A stretch of DNA of 64,000 nucleotides from Spirochaetia bacterium UBA5763 (GTDB lineage: Bacteria > Spirochaetota > UBA4802 > UBA5550). Positions 1-8,578 of this stretch are shown here, piece by piece. Where the stretch lies: the NCBI GenBank assembly GCA_002418835.1, contig DIEX01000006.1, forward strand, positions 1 to 64,000, read 5' to 3'. Position 1 is the stretch's first letter; each line of letters opens with the position of its first letter. Position numbers and translations under genes: made by a program. The notes beneath the pieces are model-generated. The model was not told where the DNA came from. It ran no database searches and was given only the letters and a program-made list of their open reading frames with translations.

Positions 1-46
1 CTGCCGCTGTATTTCCGTCCATTGACTTCATCATCTTTTTTGACAT
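1..46 (-). CDS. nifJ: Pyruvate:ferredoxin (flavodoxin) oxidoreductase, N-terminal fragment
   Basis: Only the first 15 codons of this leftward gene lie in the window; the rest is beyond the left edge. They read MSKKMMKSMDGNTAA, and the MDGNTAA signature is the typical start of the single-chain pyruvate:ferredoxin oxidoreductase, which oxidatively decarboxylates pyruvate to acetyl-CoA in anaerobes. The ATG at 46-44 is preceded by a good ribosome binding site (AAGGAGAG, complement of 53-60). The fragment is too short to exclude a related 2-oxoacid oxidoreductase subunit. Confidence 0.7.
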   Translation of the reverse strand, partial: MSKKMMKSMDGNTAA

Positions 47-60
47 TGAAACTCTCCTTT

Positions 61-484
61 CTTTATTTTTATATACACTAAATTAACTGGTATTTCCAGT
101 TTTAATACAATTCTGATTAAAATCTTTTATATGAAACCAGTTGATTTACAGTATATAAAATAAGTATTTAAGATATTTAATTCCGGAATTATCCGGCAGA
201 ATATTAATAGATATTACTCTATATAAATCCCTTCAAATGCTGATTATTCTGTTTTAAAGAACTTTTTTAGCTATTAAGAATATAATAAATATAAGATGAA
301 CAAATAAAATTAAATCATAGTCAATGTCAAGTTTTTATTATCATAAACGGATGGTATAATTAATCATAAAAAATATCATTTTGACAAAATGTTTAGATTG
401 AATAGAATGTTTTGACATTCAAAAAAACATCTTACGCCATTTATTTTAATTGAATTATAAAAACACCGGATTTAGAATAATTCG
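61..484. other. AT-rich intergenic region between divergent genes
   Basis: This 424-bp region separates the leftward oxidoreductase gene from the rightward gene at 485. It holds two TTGACA hexamers on the plus strand (381-386 and 412-417), but neither has a good -10 box at 16-18 bp, and an isolated TATAAT near 354-359. Promoters for both genes must lie here, but none could be fixed with confidence. No ORF, RNA gene or strong hairpin was seen. Confidence 0.5.
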
Positions 485-1279
485 ATGGAAAAGATTAAAA
501 CTAAAATTCAGGAACATCCGGCATATACCGGTTTTTCCGGTGCAAATGAGCAGTTTCTCTCAGAGCTCACCGGAACAATCCGGGATATAATCAGAGATCT
601 TAATTCAAGAAATTCTATTTCTGATGAAATATTTAATAAACTGTCAGATACTATAGATATCAGCAACGCGATATTCAGAAGTTTCAGCAATCATGAAGGT
701 CTTGAACTTATCCTGCGACTGAAGTCTATTTCTGAAATTTATAAACGAAACCTCAGTGATAATTCCAGTCTTGTAAAGATAGCTGAACATCTGTTAAAAA
801 AACTTGAAAAATTTAACACCAGTTTCTTCCACGAAGCATCATCGGATGAAATAATATATCCTGAACTTCCGCCGGAAACTGAACCAGATGAAAAGAAGAT
901 TGGGAAAAATCTGCATTTTAAATGGACAACATTTGAACGCAACGGTTCACTTTTTATTATTAAATACACTCAACTTGAAACTGCTGAATATAATCTTTTG
1001 CAAAGTGATGAAGTTCCAGAAACAATCTCATATAACGGCAAATTAATTCCTTTTATCGATTTAATGAAAGCTCCTGACTCAAATTTCATCACTCCTGCTA
1101 AAATACTGATAATAGATCAGGGAAAACTATGTTATGCGGCAGACCATACGGGGAGAGAGATACACGGCTCTTATGATATGATATCACCTCTTGTTGAGCC
1201 CCTTGAAGTTGCAAGCAGACTGTTTACAGGAAGAGTCCGGATTTTCGGCCGCAGGTATCTCGTGCTCAAACACGATTAA
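485..1279 (+). CDS. Divergent CheW-like domain protein
   Basis: This 264-residue soluble protein has no signal peptide. The C-terminal 120 residues show a CheW-like pattern: a segment GKLIPFIDLMKAP resembles the 'RG.ilPviDL' strand of CheW, and the closing LFTGRVRIFGRRYLVL resembles the last CheW strands. The first 120 residues are predicted helical and could be a linker or a degenerate HPt-like bundle; no phosphorylatable histidine motif is obvious. CheW domains couple chemoreceptors to CheA, so a chemotaxis role is possible but inferred. No clear Shine-Dalgarno sequence precedes the ATG. The gene converges on, and overlaps by 14 bp, the yhhN-like gene. The call rests on weak motif similarity only. 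Confidence 0.45.
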   Translation: MEKIKTKIQEHPAYTGFSGANEQFLSELTGTIRDIIRDLNSRNSISDEIFNKLSDTIDISNAIFRSFSNHEGLELILRLKSISEIYKRNLSDNSSLVKIAEHLLKKLEKFNTSFFHEASSDEIIYPELPPETEPDEKKIGKNLHFKWTTFERNGSLFIIKYTQLETAEYNLLQSDEVPETISYNGKLIPFIDLMKAPDSNFITPAKILIIDQGKLCYAADHTGREIHGSYDMISPLVEPLEVASRLFTGRVRIFGRRYLVLKHD

Positions 1280-1937
1280 TAAATACAGTAGACCACGCGA
1301 AAAGAAGCTGTGCCGGTGCATAGAAAAGCCATGTATAAACAGTACTGTGCGGGATTTTCTTTACAAAAGCATTTATTGAAAGAATAAAATCTGATATCCA
1401 GAAAAGTACTGCTGCCGCTGCTACAGCAATCTCATAAGGACCTGTCCCGTTATTCAGTTTTGTTATTGCAAGATAACCCATAATATCAATTACAATTACA
1501 TACAAAGTGACAGGGACAAACATTCCGCCGGCATGCTTTTTCATTAATTTCAACTGTACTACATTGATAAGCGCAATAATAATCAAAAGAATAATATTCC
1601 ATTTTTTGAAGGTAATATCAGAGCTGAACGCGGCTACATAGAACAGGTGCCCAAGCATAAAAAATATTATACCGTTCTTCAGATAACTGGTTTCTTCTAT
1701 CATCAGAAGCGTATCAGCAATAAGCGCTGCAATAAGTGAGGAGAAAATCAGAAAACTATACCGGCCGATTCCATAACATCCGATTGAACTTAAAACTATG
1801 AACACCGCTAAAGCGGTAATCACCGGTGTAAAAAAATATTTTAATGGAAGTATGCGCTTCCATGCAATGTATTCACGGATCAGAAAAATAAAAATGTAAG
1901 CAGCTGAAAGTTCATAGAGATAGCCGGGAACAATCAT
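1266..1937 (-). CDS. YhhN/TMEM86 family membrane protein (lysoplasmalogenase-like)
   Basis: This 223-residue protein has about seven or eight hydrophobic segments and no signal peptide. Its family features are the LIADTLLM segment in the first half, GHLFYVAAF in the middle, and FWISDFILS followed by a Tyr-Ala-Pro-Ala-Gln segment near the C-terminus. This is the YhhN/TMEM86 pattern, in which the paired aspartates are thought to be catalytic. Characterised members hydrolyse the vinyl ether bond of lysoplasmalogens, which suits anaerobes that make plasmalogens. The start codon overlaps the csrA stop (ATGA at 1934-1937), so it is probably translationally coupled at the end of the flagellar operon. 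The substrate here is inferred from the family. Confidence 0.75.
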   Translation of the reverse strand: MIVPGYLYELSAAYIFIFLIREYIAWKRILPLKYFFTPVITALAVFIVLSSIGCYGIGRYSFLIFSSLIAALIADTLLMIEETSYLKNGIIFFMLGHLFYVAAFSSDITFKKWNIILLIIIALINVVQLKLMKKHAGGMFVPVTLYVIVIDIMGYLAITKLNNGTGPYEIAVAAAAVLFWISDFILSINAFVKKIPHSTVYTWLFYAPAQLLFAWSTVFINRV

Positions 1938-2179
1938 TTATTCTTATCCTTCTTAAAAAGATCCGAGAGATCCCGTAGTTTGTTAGGATCAAATTCGGAG
2001 CCCATTGCAGCGATATTCTCCTGTTTGATCTCCTGATAAATCTCTTTTCTATGAACGGTTACTTTTCTTGGAGCCTTTATACCGAGTTTTACCTGGTCAC
2101 CTTTTATATCAATTACAACTACCTCAATATCATCACCGATCATTATGCTTTCATTAAGTCTCCTGGCAAGAACGAGCAT
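1934..2179 (-). CDS. csrA: Carbon storage regulator CsrA
   Basis: This 81-residue RNA-binding protein begins MLVLARRLNESIMIGDDIEV and continues with VKLGIKAPRKVTVHRKEIYQ, the canonical CsrA strand pattern. CsrA dimers bind GGA motifs in mRNA leaders and in flagellated Gram-positives and spirochaetes repress flagellin translation. It lies 3 bp downstream of fliW, whose product sequesters CsrA; this pairing is the established FliW-CsrA-flagellin switch. A strong GGAGG lies 7 bp before the ATG. The C-terminus runs about 20 residues past the usual core, with an acidic and lysine-rich tail. Confidence 0.96.
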   Translation of the reverse strand: MLVLARRLNESIMIGDDIEVVVIDIKGDQVKLGIKAPRKVTVHRKEIYQEIKQENIAAMGSEFDPNKLRDLSDLFKKDKNK

Positions 2180-2182
2180 AAA

Positions 2183-2644
2183 CTAACCTCCTGCCCCGGT
2201 ATGACGTTTCATTTCATCAAGTATTCTATGCCTGACCTTATAACGGTCACTCATAGATATCGCCTGCTTCCCGAGTCTTGTTGAAGGATTGATTATGACA
2301 GGGCCCTGGAGATTAGCGGTCATATCTTCCGCTTTATCAGGTATTGTGACAATTGCAAAAACAATCAGTTCATCTGGTGACTCAGCTTTAACAGCCTCAA
2401 AATCATTCTGCGAAATAGAAAGTTCATAACTATCCAGAAAATCAACAGGCCTTATTATTACAAAAGCGAGATCTTTTTCATCAAATGCCTGCATCCATTT
2501 AAAGGGAGAGCCTTCATCTTCCGCGTCAAGGATTACAAATTTTTTTATGAAATCGAAACCAAGAATACCGTCAGGGAAATCAATCACCTGAAGTTCATTC
2601 ACTTCGATTTCTCCAAAAGGTTTAGTATGAATTTTAATGCTCAA
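2183..2644 (-). CDS. fliW: Flagellar assembly factor FliW
   Basis: This 153-residue protein has the FliW hallmarks: an N-terminal FGEIEV stretch, DFPDGILGF, and a segment on which FliW contacts CsrA and flagellin. FliW binds CsrA allosterically and releases it when flagellin is exported. The start is TTG at 2644, supported by AAGGAG six bases upstream and by the lack of a better ATG. It lies between flgL (21 bp upstream) and csrA (3 bp downstream) in a leftward flagellar operon. Confidence 0.95.
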   Translation of the reverse strand: MSIKIHTKPFGEIEVNELQVIDFPDGILGFDFIKKFVILDAEDEGSPFKWMQAFDEKDLAFVIIRPVDFLDSYELSISQNDFEAVKAESPDELIVFAIVTIPDKAEDMTANLQGPVIINPSTRLGKQAISMSDRYKVRHRILDEMKRHTGAGG

Positions 2645-2665
2645 TTACAGCTCCTTATTTATCAT

Positions 2666-3928
2666 TTATCTTAAAAAATCGAGAAGTGTAGACTTAATTG
2701 TTTTCGCGCCAACAGATAAAGCATAATCATGAACACTTTCAAGCCACTTAAAGTTCATTATAGTTTCGGGGTAATCTATCCCTTCAGTTTTTGCCAATAA
2801 CTCCGTGATATTACCCTTTTCGTATTCAGATCTCTTCGCAAGTTCGTCAGCCCTGCTCTGCCTTGCTCCTGTTGCAGCAAGATGCCTCAAAATATTATCA
2901 AGAGCGCCGTCAATCATACCGAGGTCACGCCCCCCTACAAGCTCCTGGTCCCCTCTGACAAGATCGTCACGAACCTGAATCATCATATCAAAAATTGACA
3001 TTCCGCCTATTGATGCAGTGGGATCAATATTGTTCGGCGGCTGGGGGAAGTTTTTATTAACAAGGCCGAGATCCTGCAAAACAGTTCCGCTCCCTTTATC
3101 TTCAAGCCATATCTGGTGAGGTGTTGTCGTGTTAAGTATCAGGTTATTGATCCCCCCTTTTGATGCCTTAACGCTGACTCCGGAATTATTAATCTTGTCT
3201 ATTATTATATCAACATTATCACCCGCTGCGATTTCAATCTCTTTGCCATCAATTTTAATTACCTGGTTGCTTGAGGCGCTGTAGTTTGTAGAATCTGCAC
3301 CGGACGTTAAAGTCTGTTCTGTTGCCCAGAATACTTTATTGCCGGGTATATTCACTTCAAGATATTCACCCTTGCTTATCTCGCGAATCTGCTCCCCAAT
3401 ATTTCCCCTGTATTCAACACCAATCATAGCATCACCCTGACGTCCGGCTGTAAGTGTCATGTAAATCGGAACGAAAGGATTAGGCTGTTCTTCTGTGCCT
3501 GTATTGAATCCGCCAAAAATAGATCTCCCTGTGGCACCTTTCTGATTTGCAATACTCACAAGTTCTTCGAGGAGCTGATTCATCTCCGCTGCAGCAGCTT
3601 CTTTACGCTCGAAATTTGAATATATGCCGTTTGCTCCCTGTACAGCAAGCTCCCTTATTCTCTGAAAAATTCTAAGAGACGACTGTAGCGCGGTATCCAC
3701 TTCATTAAGCCTTGCCTGAGTTTCACCTATATTGCTGATATATTGATCTATCTCGCTCAATCTCGTTCTGTAAAGCATCTGGTTTGTCGCCGCAATCGGA
3801 TTATCACGGGGTATCCTTACAGCTTTTCCTGTACCAAGTTGGTTCTGGAACTGGTCCATATCAATCTGGTGCCGCTGCAGATTGTAGGTCATTGTATTGT
3901 TGATCATCTGGTTTGTTATTCTATTCAT
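2666..3928 (-). CDS. flgL: Flagellar hook-associated protein 3 (FlgL)
   Basis: The 420-residue protein begins MNRITNQMINNTMTYNLQRH, typical of FlgL, with coiled-coil D0/D1 regions at both ends (about residues 1-140 and 330-420) and a variable middle domain. FlgL forms the second hook-filament junction; in spirochaetes it lies in the periplasm. It follows flgK by 3 bp, the universal order. The length is within the usual range for spirochaetal FlgL. A GGGGG stretch 8-12 bp before the ATG may serve as the ribosome binding site. Confidence 0.95.
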   Translation of the reverse strand: MNRITNQMINNTMTYNLQRHQIDMDQFQNQLGTGKAVRIPRDNPIAATNQMLYRTRLSEIDQYISNIGETQARLNEVDTALQSSLRIFQRIRELAVQGANGIYSNFERKEAAAAEMNQLLEELVSIANQKGATGRSIFGGFNTGTEEQPNPFVPIYMTLTAGRQGDAMIGVEYRGNIGEQIREISKGEYLEVNIPGNKVFWATEQTLTSGADSTNYSASSNQVIKIDGKEIEIAAGDNVDIIIDKINNSGVSVKASKGGINNLILNTTTPHQIWLEDKGSGTVLQDLGLVNKNFPQPPNNIDPTASIGGMSIFDMMIQVRDDLVRGDQELVGGRDLGMIDGALDNILRHLAATGARQSRADELAKRSEYEKGNITELLAKTEGIDYPETIMNFKWLESVHDYALSVGAKTIKSTLLDFLR

Positions 3929-3931
3929 GAT

Positions 3932-5836
3932 TTATGCCCCCAGCCTGATTATTGTTTCAAGCATCTTGTCAATTGTACTTATCATCCTTGCTGAAGCATT
4001 ATAGCCATGCTGGTATGCCACCATTCCGGCCATCTCTTCATCAAGATTTATCCCGGAAACCGATTCCCTCAGATTTTCCAGATTCTTCAGCATCACAGTC
4101 TGATTCTCCATCCTGTTTTTAGTCTCTTCTCCCTGGCTTCCTATTCTTGAAATCAGAGCTGTGTAGAATTCGTTAAAAGTAGCTTTTGTGTCAACCATTG
4201 AAGTTTTATGGCGGAGACTTGCGATTTCCAGAGCGTTTGTACCGTCACCGATACCATTTGTAACATTAAAATCACCGGTTCCGCCTGCATCTATGCCTTT
4301 TGAAGCTGCAATAACATCCACATCCCGCATAACAGCGTCTGAAACTGCGATATGTGCCGCAGGGTTAAATTTTGGTGTTATTGTGATATGCTCACGCTGC
4401 GGGATAAATTTCATTATATCATCAATGCGCCTGTAATCAAAGGAACCCATCTGGCCGCTCTGTTTCAGAACACCGGTAAGCCCCACAAGGAACTGGCCGG
4501 AGTCCTCCATGTGCCTGATCATAAAGTGTTTTCTGTCATCATCTTTTGCGGCCGTTGCCTTAATTGCGAAATGCCCGTTATGGTCTATGTACGCAACCAC
4601 ACCGACATTCGCGTCATTAATCTTTTTCATCACGGAATTAACAGTATCGGATTCATTGTAATCAACTTCTGCAATTGAATCGGACTTGTCATTCCTCGCG
4701 AAAGTCAGGGTTCCTGTAATCCCTATTGCAGCGGATGCATCAAGTTTATTGTTACCTGCAACTTTATAGATAGCAGTAATATCATTAACTCCGTCATTGT
4801 TGAGATCGAAATTCCCCTCATTGTTATCACTTATATTAAGATGTCTGAAAAATTCCAGGTTTGTCTGCCCGCGTCTTCCGAAGCCATCTTTGTGAACTTC
4901 ATTTGTCAGGTCAGAAAGATTTATCGCAAGAGCGTTAACATCAGTAATGTTCTGCCTGATTATAACATCCCTCACCTCAATTAGACCCGCGAGCTCACCG
5001 TTTTTTACTGATACAGAGGTCTCGGTATCTTTCCAGACTACATCATGCATTCCATTATTGTCAGGGTTTTTTACAGCTTTTAAAGGACGGAAAATATTAC
5101 CCTGTACAAGATTCTCTCCATCTATATATACAATTGTCTCATCCTTATCACTGCGGCCAACCGAAATATTCACCATCACTGAGAGCTTTTCAACAAGAGC
5201 ATCCCGTCTGTCCATAAGATCATTTGGTCTGTCTCCCAGCGCTTCAGCTTTCTGTATCCTTTCATTAAGACTTCTTATATCTGCAGCGTATATATTAATC
5301 TGCTCAACCTTCTGTACAACCTGCCTGTCCGCGTCTTCACGAAGCGTATAAAGCTGTCTGAAAACATTATTAAGTTCATTTGCGAGGTGGACACCCTTCT
5401 CCTTCACAACCTCTCTTGTGGATCTCTCTTCAGGATATTTTGAAAGCTCCTGCCATGCCGCCCACATCGCATCCATTCTGCTTCTCATAGACTGGTCAGA
5501 TGGCTCGTTATATATTCCTTCAATCTGGTATATAAAATCATTTTTTGATTTCCAGTAACCCATGGTATTCTTTTCTGTAACAATCCTGTCATCAATAAAA
5601 GAATCCCTGATCCTTTCAATACTTTCAACATAACTCCCCTGGCCTATCTGACCCGCGACATTTGCTCTGTTAAAAGCCGGTTCATATATTGGATCTGCCG
5701 AGGTAATGATTACACGCTGCCTGGAGTATTCCTTGTTCTCAGCGTTTGATATATTATGCCCGGTAACATGCAGCGCCTGCTGATGTGACTGAAGCCCCCT
5801 TTTACTTATCTCAAGCCCCATGAATGTGGAAGACAT
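3932..5836 (-). CDS. flgK: Flagellar hook-associated protein 1 (FlgK)
   Basis: This 634-residue FlgK has the N-terminal signature GLEISKRGLQSHQQALHVTG and HNISNAENKEYSRQRV, and a C-terminal MVAYQHGYNASARMISTID that matches the flagellar rod/hook C-terminal motif. FlgK forms the first hook-filament junction. Residues 344-352 read DLNNDGVND, a DxNxDGxxD loop of the type that binds calcium in dockerin- or EF-hand-like proteins, within the variable outer domain. It is preceded by flgN (11 bp) and followed by flgL (3 bp). Confidence 0.95.
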   Translation of the reverse strand: MSSTFMGLEISKRGLQSHQQALHVTGHNISNAENKEYSRQRVIITSADPIYEPAFNRANVAGQIGQGSYVESIERIRDSFIDDRIVTEKNTMGYWKSKNDFIYQIEGIYNEPSDQSMRSRMDAMWAAWQELSKYPEERSTREVVKEKGVHLANELNNVFRQLYTLREDADRQVVQKVEQINIYAADIRSLNERIQKAEALGDRPNDLMDRRDALVEKLSVMVNISVGRSDKDETIVYIDGENLVQGNIFRPLKAVKNPDNNGMHDVVWKDTETSVSVKNGELAGLIEVRDVIIRQNITDVNALAINLSDLTNEVHKDGFGRRGQTNLEFFRHLNISDNNEGNFDLNNDGVNDITAIYKVAGNNKLDASAAIGITGTLTFARNDKSDSIAEVDYNESDTVNSVMKKINDANVGVVAYIDHNGHFAIKATAAKDDDRKHFMIRHMEDSGQFLVGLTGVLKQSGQMGSFDYRRIDDIMKFIPQREHITITPKFNPAAHIAVSDAVMRDVDVIAASKGIDAGGTGDFNVTNGIGDGTNALEIASLRHKTSMVDTKATFNEFYTALISRIGSQGEETKNRMENQTVMLKNLENLRESVSGINLDEEMAGMVAYQHGYNASARMISTIDKMLETIIRLGA

Positions 5837-5847
5837 ATCTCCCTCCT

Positions 5848-6348
5848 TTAAGCTTTAGTATTGAACAGTACAGGATTCACAACACGGGATTTCTCTTTAC
5901 CATCGCTGCCGTATCCGGATTTAAGGGAAGAACTGTTCTTAAGATCTGATATTAATATTTCAAAAAACTCAATATTATCCTGTAGAAGCTTTTTATTAGA
6001 CTCCTGTTTGTCTCTGAGTTTAATAATTACATTTTTAAGTTCAGTGCCGCTCCTCATAATTCGTGAAGATGAATCGCTGTCAATTCCTGCTGTTATCTCG
6101 GAAAGAGTTGACCCCGGTTTCATATCATTCTTAGCAGAAATCAGATCAATGATCTTTACTCTTTCTGTTTCGAGTGTTTCAATCTTAAACAGCAGTTTTT
6201 CCTGATTTGCAGAGAGCTCCTGAATCAAAGCCCCTTTTTTCCCCACAGCTGCTTCTGTTTTCTCTTTTTCAAGATTATATATCTCATGATAGAGTATTGT
6301 CTCATCTGCAAGTATGCTTTCGAGTTTTAAAAAAGTGTGATGCATCAT
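5848..6348 (-). CDS. flgN: FlgN-like flagellar export chaperone
   Basis: This 166-residue, highly charged, mostly helical protein is the first gene of the leftward flgK-flgL operon. FlgN chaperones FlgK and FlgL to the export gate, and a small coiled-coil gene directly upstream of flgK is normally flgN. The sequence has a long predicted coiled coil over about residues 1-75 (LEKEKTEAAVGKKGALIQEL) and a shorter C-terminal helix. Sequence conservation in FlgN is low, so the call depends largely on gene order. Confidence 0.75.
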   Translation of the reverse strand: MMHHTFLKLESILADETILYHEIYNLEKEKTEAAVGKKGALIQELSANQEKLLFKIETLETERVKIIDLISAKNDMKPGSTLSEITAGIDSDSSSRIMRSGTELKNVIIKLRDKQESNKKLLQDNIEFFEILISDLKNSSSLKSGYGSDGKEKSRVVNPVLFNTKA

Positions 6349-6482
6349 TAACTCCTGAATAAATATGAATATTCATAACTTATATCGGCCTCAGGAATGA
6401 AATAAATAAGGATTATTTTATGTCCCGAAAAGGGTAAATGTGAAATGAATATTTGCAGGAAGTTATAAAAGGAATGTATAAA

Positions 6483-7619
6483 TCAGCTGATATAATCTTC
6501 AGTTAGTTCATATATAACGCTGTTGGTGCGGAAAAGCCCGTCTCTTGTGAGAGAGTATTTCCCGTCAGCCAGTGCAACCAGCCCTCTTTCAACAAGACTT
6601 CCAAGCCTTTGATAAATTTCGCGGGAAAAATCTGCTCCTGTGACCGCCCTGAAATCTCCTGAAGTAACCCCCCGGAGATCTCTCAACGCTGTCATAAAAA
6701 ATTCAACAACTACATCCGAATCACTTCTATTATCACCGGTATAATGAACATCTTTTGAACCGATATAATCTGCAACTGACATATTATTGGAATATCTCCT
6801 GCTGCCGGTAAAGGAATGAGAACCGGCTCCGAAACCGGCATACGGAACAAAATGCCAGTATTTCGAGTTATGTTTAGATTCAAAACCAGGCAGGGAATAA
6901 TTTGAAATTTCGTAATGATTATAGCCTTTACCCGCGAGAAAATCAATAGATCTGCTCCAGACATCCAGCTGCATCTCATCAAACAGGTCATCAGGAAGTA
7001 ATCGCGCTGAAAGCGGAGTTCCGTTTTCAACTGACAGGAGATATAATGAAATATGCTCAGGCCTGTAACCTGTTACTATTTTTAAATCTTCAAGACAATT
7101 CTCTTCAGTCTGGCCGGGGATACCTGCAATCAGATCAATACACTTTGTAAAACCGGATTCAGAAAAAAACAGATCCAGTCTGTTCTGCACTTCAGTTTTA
7201 CCTCTTCTGCCGAGAGTTTTCCGCAGATTGTCATTCAAGCTCTGAACTCCGAACACAATCCTGTTTACACCGCAACTGACGTAGCCCCTGATTTTTTCCC
7301 TGCTGAAATCTTCAGGATTCATTTCAAGAGTTATTTCAGCATCACAGGAAACCGAAAATTTACTGCGCAGAGATAAAATAAGAGTTTCGATATCCCCGGG
7401 GCTCAGCATCGATGGAGTACCTCCGCCGAAATAAATAGTATCAGCATAAGGTAAATACCATCCATCAGGAAGTTTGTTTATCTCTTCTTTCAATTTTTCA
7501 ATATATGATCTAATCAGCGGGCTGTCCGTATCTGCCGGTATCGAATAAAAATTGCAATAATCGCACTTATTTCTGCAGAACGGTATATGTATATAAATAC
7601 CGGTTTTATCAGTTTTCAT
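6483..7619 (-). CDS. hemW: Radical SAM heme chaperone HemW
   Basis: The 378-residue protein begins with the HemW signature IHIPFCRNKCDYCNFYS, where CxxxCxxC binds the radical SAM 4Fe-4S cluster. It is followed by YFGGGTPSML (SAM-binding GGGTP) and the HemW-specific HNSKYW (HNxxYW), which separates it from true coproporphyrinogen oxidase HemN. HemW binds heme and delivers it to respiratory proteins. It is a stand-alone leftward gene, with about 130 bp to the flgN start. Older annotations call this family oxygen-independent coproporphyrinogen III oxidase. Confidence 0.92.
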   Translation of the reverse strand: MKTDKTGIYIHIPFCRNKCDYCNFYSIPADTDSPLIRSYIEKLKEEINKLPDGWYLPYADTIYFGGGTPSMLSPGDIETLILSLRSKFSVSCDAEITLEMNPEDFSREKIRGYVSCGVNRIVFGVQSLNDNLRKTLGRRGKTEVQNRLDLFFSESGFTKCIDLIAGIPGQTEENCLEDLKIVTGYRPEHISLYLLSVENGTPLSARLLPDDLFDEMQLDVWSRSIDFLAGKGYNHYEISNYSLPGFESKHNSKYWHFVPYAGFGAGSHSFTGSRRYSNNMSVADYIGSKDVHYTGDNRSDSDVVVEFFMTALRDLRGVTSGDFRAVTGADFSREIYQRLGSLVERGLVALADGKYSLTRDGLFRTNSVIYELTEDYIS

Positions 7620-7993
7620 AAATCAATACCTTCCTATACACAACATTTCATGAGAAGAGACCATAAAACCGGATTAAAACGACAAATTTGTTGCAGAAAC
7701 ATCTATCCGCTAAAAGCACAGATGGACTTTTTTAATTGAGATAAAAATCTAACAAAAGATAAAAGTTCTTATACTAAAAAAAATAGATTGCATCAATTTC
7801 AAGTGAATTATAATCAGATATAAATAAATAATAAGCTGATTAAATCCGATAATTAAAAATAAAAGTCCCTGGTAAATCAGCTTTCTATATTTATTAATGA
7901 AAAAAGAATCGAAACAAAGAATTAAAACCTTTTCATTTAGATAAATAATCATTGATTTTTTCAAGAGTATACTTTTAACTCTATATTATAACA
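7620..7993. other. AT-rich intergenic region
   Basis: This 374-bp spacer separates the divergent hemW and HATPase genes. It is extremely AT-rich from 7730 onward. A 71-codon minus-strand open frame at 7749-7964 is composed almost only of Ile, Leu, Phe and Lys codons, as expected from AT-rich noncoding DNA, and has no ribosome binding site. Promoters for both flanking genes should be here but none is convincing. Confidence 0.5.
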
Positions 7994-8575
7994 GTGAAAA
8001 AAATGGTTCAGGATAAAGAAATAACATTTCTCGATAGCTTTACAGCAAATACCTCAATTGTGCCTGAAGTTATAGACAGGCTGATGAAGGATCTCTGCAG
8101 GATGAACTATCCGCGAGAAGAAATTGATGAGATCATTCTATCCATGGATGAATCCATAACAAACGCTGTTCAGGTTACAATGAATTGCGGTGAAACTGCC
8201 TGTGTCATACCTGAAAAAAGAAATATTACAATCAGGTACATGATTAAAAATAATGAATTTGATGCCACTATAATTGATCATGGAACCGGACTCGATTTTA
8301 TTAAAATAATCAGCAGCGTACCAGACATGAACTCCAACATGTATTTTGATCAGATATTGAGTTATGCAACTGAATCTGAAAAATCCAAGCTAAGTGTAAA
8401 AATAAACGGAGAGGAAGTCCCCTTACGCGGCATAGGAGCCGGACTAAAGATAATACTGAGCTTTATGGATTCTGTTTCAATCGAATATATAGATAAAAAG
8501 AAGATAATTTCATCTGACGTATCAGAGTATACCGATGGAACTATTTTCAACATCAAGAGGAAAAGGCGTTATTAG
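7994..8575 (+). CDS. GHKL ATP-binding protein, anti-sigma/serine kinase-like
   Basis: The 193-residue protein carries the Bergerat ATP-binding fold of RsbW/SpoIIAB-type kinases: the N box MDESITNAVQ at about residue 57, the G1 box IIDHGTGLDF at about 95, and the G2 box LRGIGAGLKIILSFMD at about 140. Proteins of this type bind a sigma factor or phosphorylate a STAS-domain antagonist on serine. No sigma factor or antagonist is adjacent; a STAS protein lies about 50 kb away at 57966. The start is uncertain: GTG at 7994 or ATG at 8003. The next gene follows after 3 bp and may be cotranscribed. Confidence 0.8.
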   Translation: MKKMVQDKEITFLDSFTANTSIVPEVIDRLMKDLCRMNYPREEIDEIILSMDESITNAVQVTMNCGETACVIPEKRNITIRYMIKNNEFDATIIDHGTGLDFIKIISSVPDMNSNMYFDQILSYATESEKSKLSVKINGEEVPLRGIGAGLKIILSFMDSVSIEYIDKKKIISSDVSEYTDGTIFNIKRKRRY

Positions 8576-8578
8576 GAA

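Noticed and set aside
7749..7964. Minus-strand 71-codon ORF in the hemW spacer
   Set aside because: Composition is what AT-rich noncoding DNA gives (mostly Ile, Leu, Phe, Lys) and no start signal is seen.
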